From: Allopusillimonas ginsengisoli
Lineage (GTDB): Bacteria > Pseudomonadota > Gammaproteobacteria > Burkholderiales > Burkholderiaceae_B
Reading direction: 5' to 3'
Length of the DNA stretch: 64,000 nucleotides
Assembly: GCF_004153455.1 (NCBI RefSeq)
Contig: NZ_SDQE01000005.1
Span: 1-64,000, forward strand
Part shown: piece after piece, positions 62,644-64,000 of the stretch
How the letters are laid out: each line of letters begins with the position of its first letter
Position numbering within the stretch: position 1 is the first letter of the stretch
Translations under genes and position numbers: made by a program
The notes under the pieces: model-generated
Databases searched by the model: none
What the model saw: only the letters and a program-made list of their open reading frames with translations
Told to the model about the DNA's origin: nothing

Positions 62644-63318
62644 TTACCTCCCCGCCAGCATATGCGCGATGAACAAGTCTTGCTCTGTATCGATATCGAG
62701 AGATCTGGAGACAGGCATTTCAAAAAATTCCAGTTTAGGTACAAAAAATGTACGAGCCGACAATAACGCCGACATCTTGTTGATATACAGCGCGCCATTC
62801 ACTCTGTACGCAGCAGGCAGGTGTTGACGCGGCACCTCCATCGCTGACAAGTCATCCAAGGGCACCAGACCTTTGTCGTGCGAGTGTCGGATAAAGGTTT
62901 TGTAGGGATGGTGCTCGCAGGGGCATACGGAAACCACGGAGTTCGCATCAGCGCGACGGCGCAGCTCAATGGCATCGGCCACATCCCTGGCAGTGCGTAG
63001 CGGGCTGGTTGGCTGCAGCAGCACACACTCGCCATCTTGTATGCCTACGGTCTCCAACGCATGACACACCACATCAATGGATTTGGCTGTGTCGCTTGCC
63101 AGCAGTCCAGGTCGCCACACTACACGGGCGCCCTGCCGTATGGCCTCGCAGGCAATTTCATGTCCATCGGTGGACACCACCACCTCATCCACCACGCCCG
63201 ACTCGAACGCCGCCCGGATCGCGTGTTGCAGCAACGTATACGGCCCGACTTTGCGTAGATTTTTACGCTTTAGTCCCTTCGAGCCCGCCCTGGCGGTAAT
63301 GACGGCAAGCACTGTCAT
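62644..63318 (-). CDS. neuA: CMP-sialic acid synthetase (acylneuraminate cytidylyltransferase)
   Basis: Activates sialic acid with CTP. The 224 residues open with AVITARAGSKGLKRKNLRKVG, the CTP-binding P-loop. They also carry LLQPTSPLRTARDV and the C-terminal SLDIDTEQDLFIA metal-binding segment. The ATG at 63318 overlaps the neuC stop by 4 bases; the open frame to 63498 would run into neuC. The E. coli K1 enzyme has an extra esterase domain, which is absent here. Confidence 0.93.
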   Translation of the reverse strand: MTVLAVITARAGSKGLKRKNLRKVGPYTLLQHAIRAAFESGVVDEVVVSTDGHEIACEAIRQGARVVWRPGLLASDTAKSIDVVCHALETVGIQDGECVLLQPTSPLRTARDVADAIELRRRADANSVVSVCPCEHHPYKTFIRHSHDKGLVPLDDLSAMEVPRQHLPAAYRVNGALYINKMSALLSARTFFVPKLEFFEMPVSRSLDIDTEQDLFIAHMLAGR

Positions 63319-64000
63319 GCTGAGTCCTGTAGCATCGTCTGGTGCATGAGATTCGCATGGTAGGCCGGTGCGGCCAGCGGTTTGGCGAAATCCACAAAGG
63401 ACTTCTGAACAGGCGTGCGCCAGAACGAATCCGTAGTGATCGCTTGCTTGAATTTTCTCACGCTGTCCCCGTCCCCAAACCAGGCCGAAGGCGCGCAACG
63501 CTTGAGGTGCTTGACCTTGTCTATGCCCTCCAGAATCGCTTCAATGCGATAGTCTGTGCTGACAATGGCGCCAATGCGCGATCGCCTATGTTGCCGGGTG
63601 CCGACATTCACAGCGGGCACACCATAGAAAGGCGCCTCTCTGACGCCGGCGCTGGAGTTGCCCACGATGTAAAGCGCATGCTTTAGAAACGTAAGAAAGT
63701 ATTCAAATCTGATTGATGGGAAAATTCGGAAACGGTCGCAGTTTCGGTACCCGTGCAACGTATCGAGTATTTCCTGGCTGCCAAGATCATTGTTGGGATA
63801 AATCACAATGTACCGATCCCCGGATCTGGATAAGGCCTCGAAGAACCAGCGCGCATAGTCTTGTATGTGTGAACGCTCGGTAGTTACCGGATGAAAAATA
63901 GCCAAGGCATAGGCGTCGAATCCTACGTTGTAGCGCGCCTTTGCATCACACAGGGAAGGCAGATCGGCCGCGCTCATGGCATCCAGGTCCGGCGAACCGA
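63315..64000 (-). CDS. neuC: UDP-N-acetylglucosamine 2-epimerase (hydrolysing), partial
   Basis: Makes N-acetylmannosamine from UDP-GlcNAc, the first step to sialic acid. Only the C-terminal ~228 residues lie in the window. The open frame continues past the end, reading GSPDLDAM as its first residues, which is an internal NeuC segment, so position 63977 is not the start. ALAIFHPVTTERSH and GNSSAGVREAPFYGVPAVNVGTRQ are epimerase signatures that bind the UDP-sugar. The gene is probably followed upstream, beyond 64000, by the rest of the locus. Confidence 0.9.
   Translation of the reverse strand, partial: GSPDLDAMSAADLPSLCDAKARYNVGFDAYALAIFHPVTTERSHIQDYARWFFEALSRSGDRYIVIYPNNDLGSQEILDTLHGYRNCDRFRIFPSIRFEYFLTFLKHALYIVGNSSAGVREAPFYGVPAVNVGTRQHRRSRIGAIVSTDYRIEAILEGIDKVKHLKRCAPSAWFGDGDSVRKFKQAITTDSFWRTPVQKSFVDFAKPLAAPAYHANLMHQTMLQDSA

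Overview
The window (about 58-60% GC) looks like chromosome of a betaproteobacterium of the order Burkholderiales, most likely family Alcaligenaceae. This is inferred from recognised protein families and gene order (purL, guaB, guaA, greB, lolCD, an RpfE-like gene beside recJ, prfB and lysS), not from a database search. No rRNA, tRNA, CRISPR array or complete mobile element was seen.

Layout. 1-925: accessory scrap downstream of guaA, with the N-terminus of an IS transposase cut by the window edge, one orphan ORF and a hairpin terminator. 926-12884: purine synthesis (guaA, guaB, purL) on the minus strand, with an MFS exporter and an alpha/beta hydrolase inserted on the plus strand between guaB and guaA, then greB, a PHP-domain nuclease and a second hydrolase. 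12983-18270: a complete branched-chain 2-oxoacid dehydrogenase operon (E1alpha, E1beta, E2, E3). 18671-27601: a divergent respiratory nitrate reductase operon narGHJI with a parvulin-type isomerase and narK. 27719-41098: comEC, a TatD nuclease, the lipoprotein-release transporter, an RpfE-like protein, recJ, a SnoaL-VOC fusion protein divergent from an HxlR regulator, a PAP2 phosphatase, a DUF2007 protein, serine acetyltransferase and an Asp/Glu racemase. 41221-53329: three solute uptake systems (sulfonate/nitrate-type ABC, polyamine-type ABC, TRAP) with a hemerythrin protein between the first two. 53478-56870: prfB with its programmed frameshift, a short-chain dehydrogenase and lysS.

The most striking part is 56872-64000: a minus-strand, translationally coupled sialic-acid operon. 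In transcription order it holds neuC (cut by the window end), neuA, neuB, an unassigned GT-B-like protein, and a 1204-residue protein whose first ~410 residues resemble the E. coli K1 polysialyltransferase NeuS and whose remaining ~790 residues form a TPR-like helical solenoid. This predicts a polysialic-acid-like surface glycan in a lineage not usually associated with one. The polymerase carries a large extra domain, and its conserved HP motif reads HH. Export genes would have to lie beyond position 64000.

Several transporter operons carry stem-loops next to the binding-protein gene (42860-42877, 43947-43966, 51450-51471), consistent with differential expression of binding protein and membrane components.
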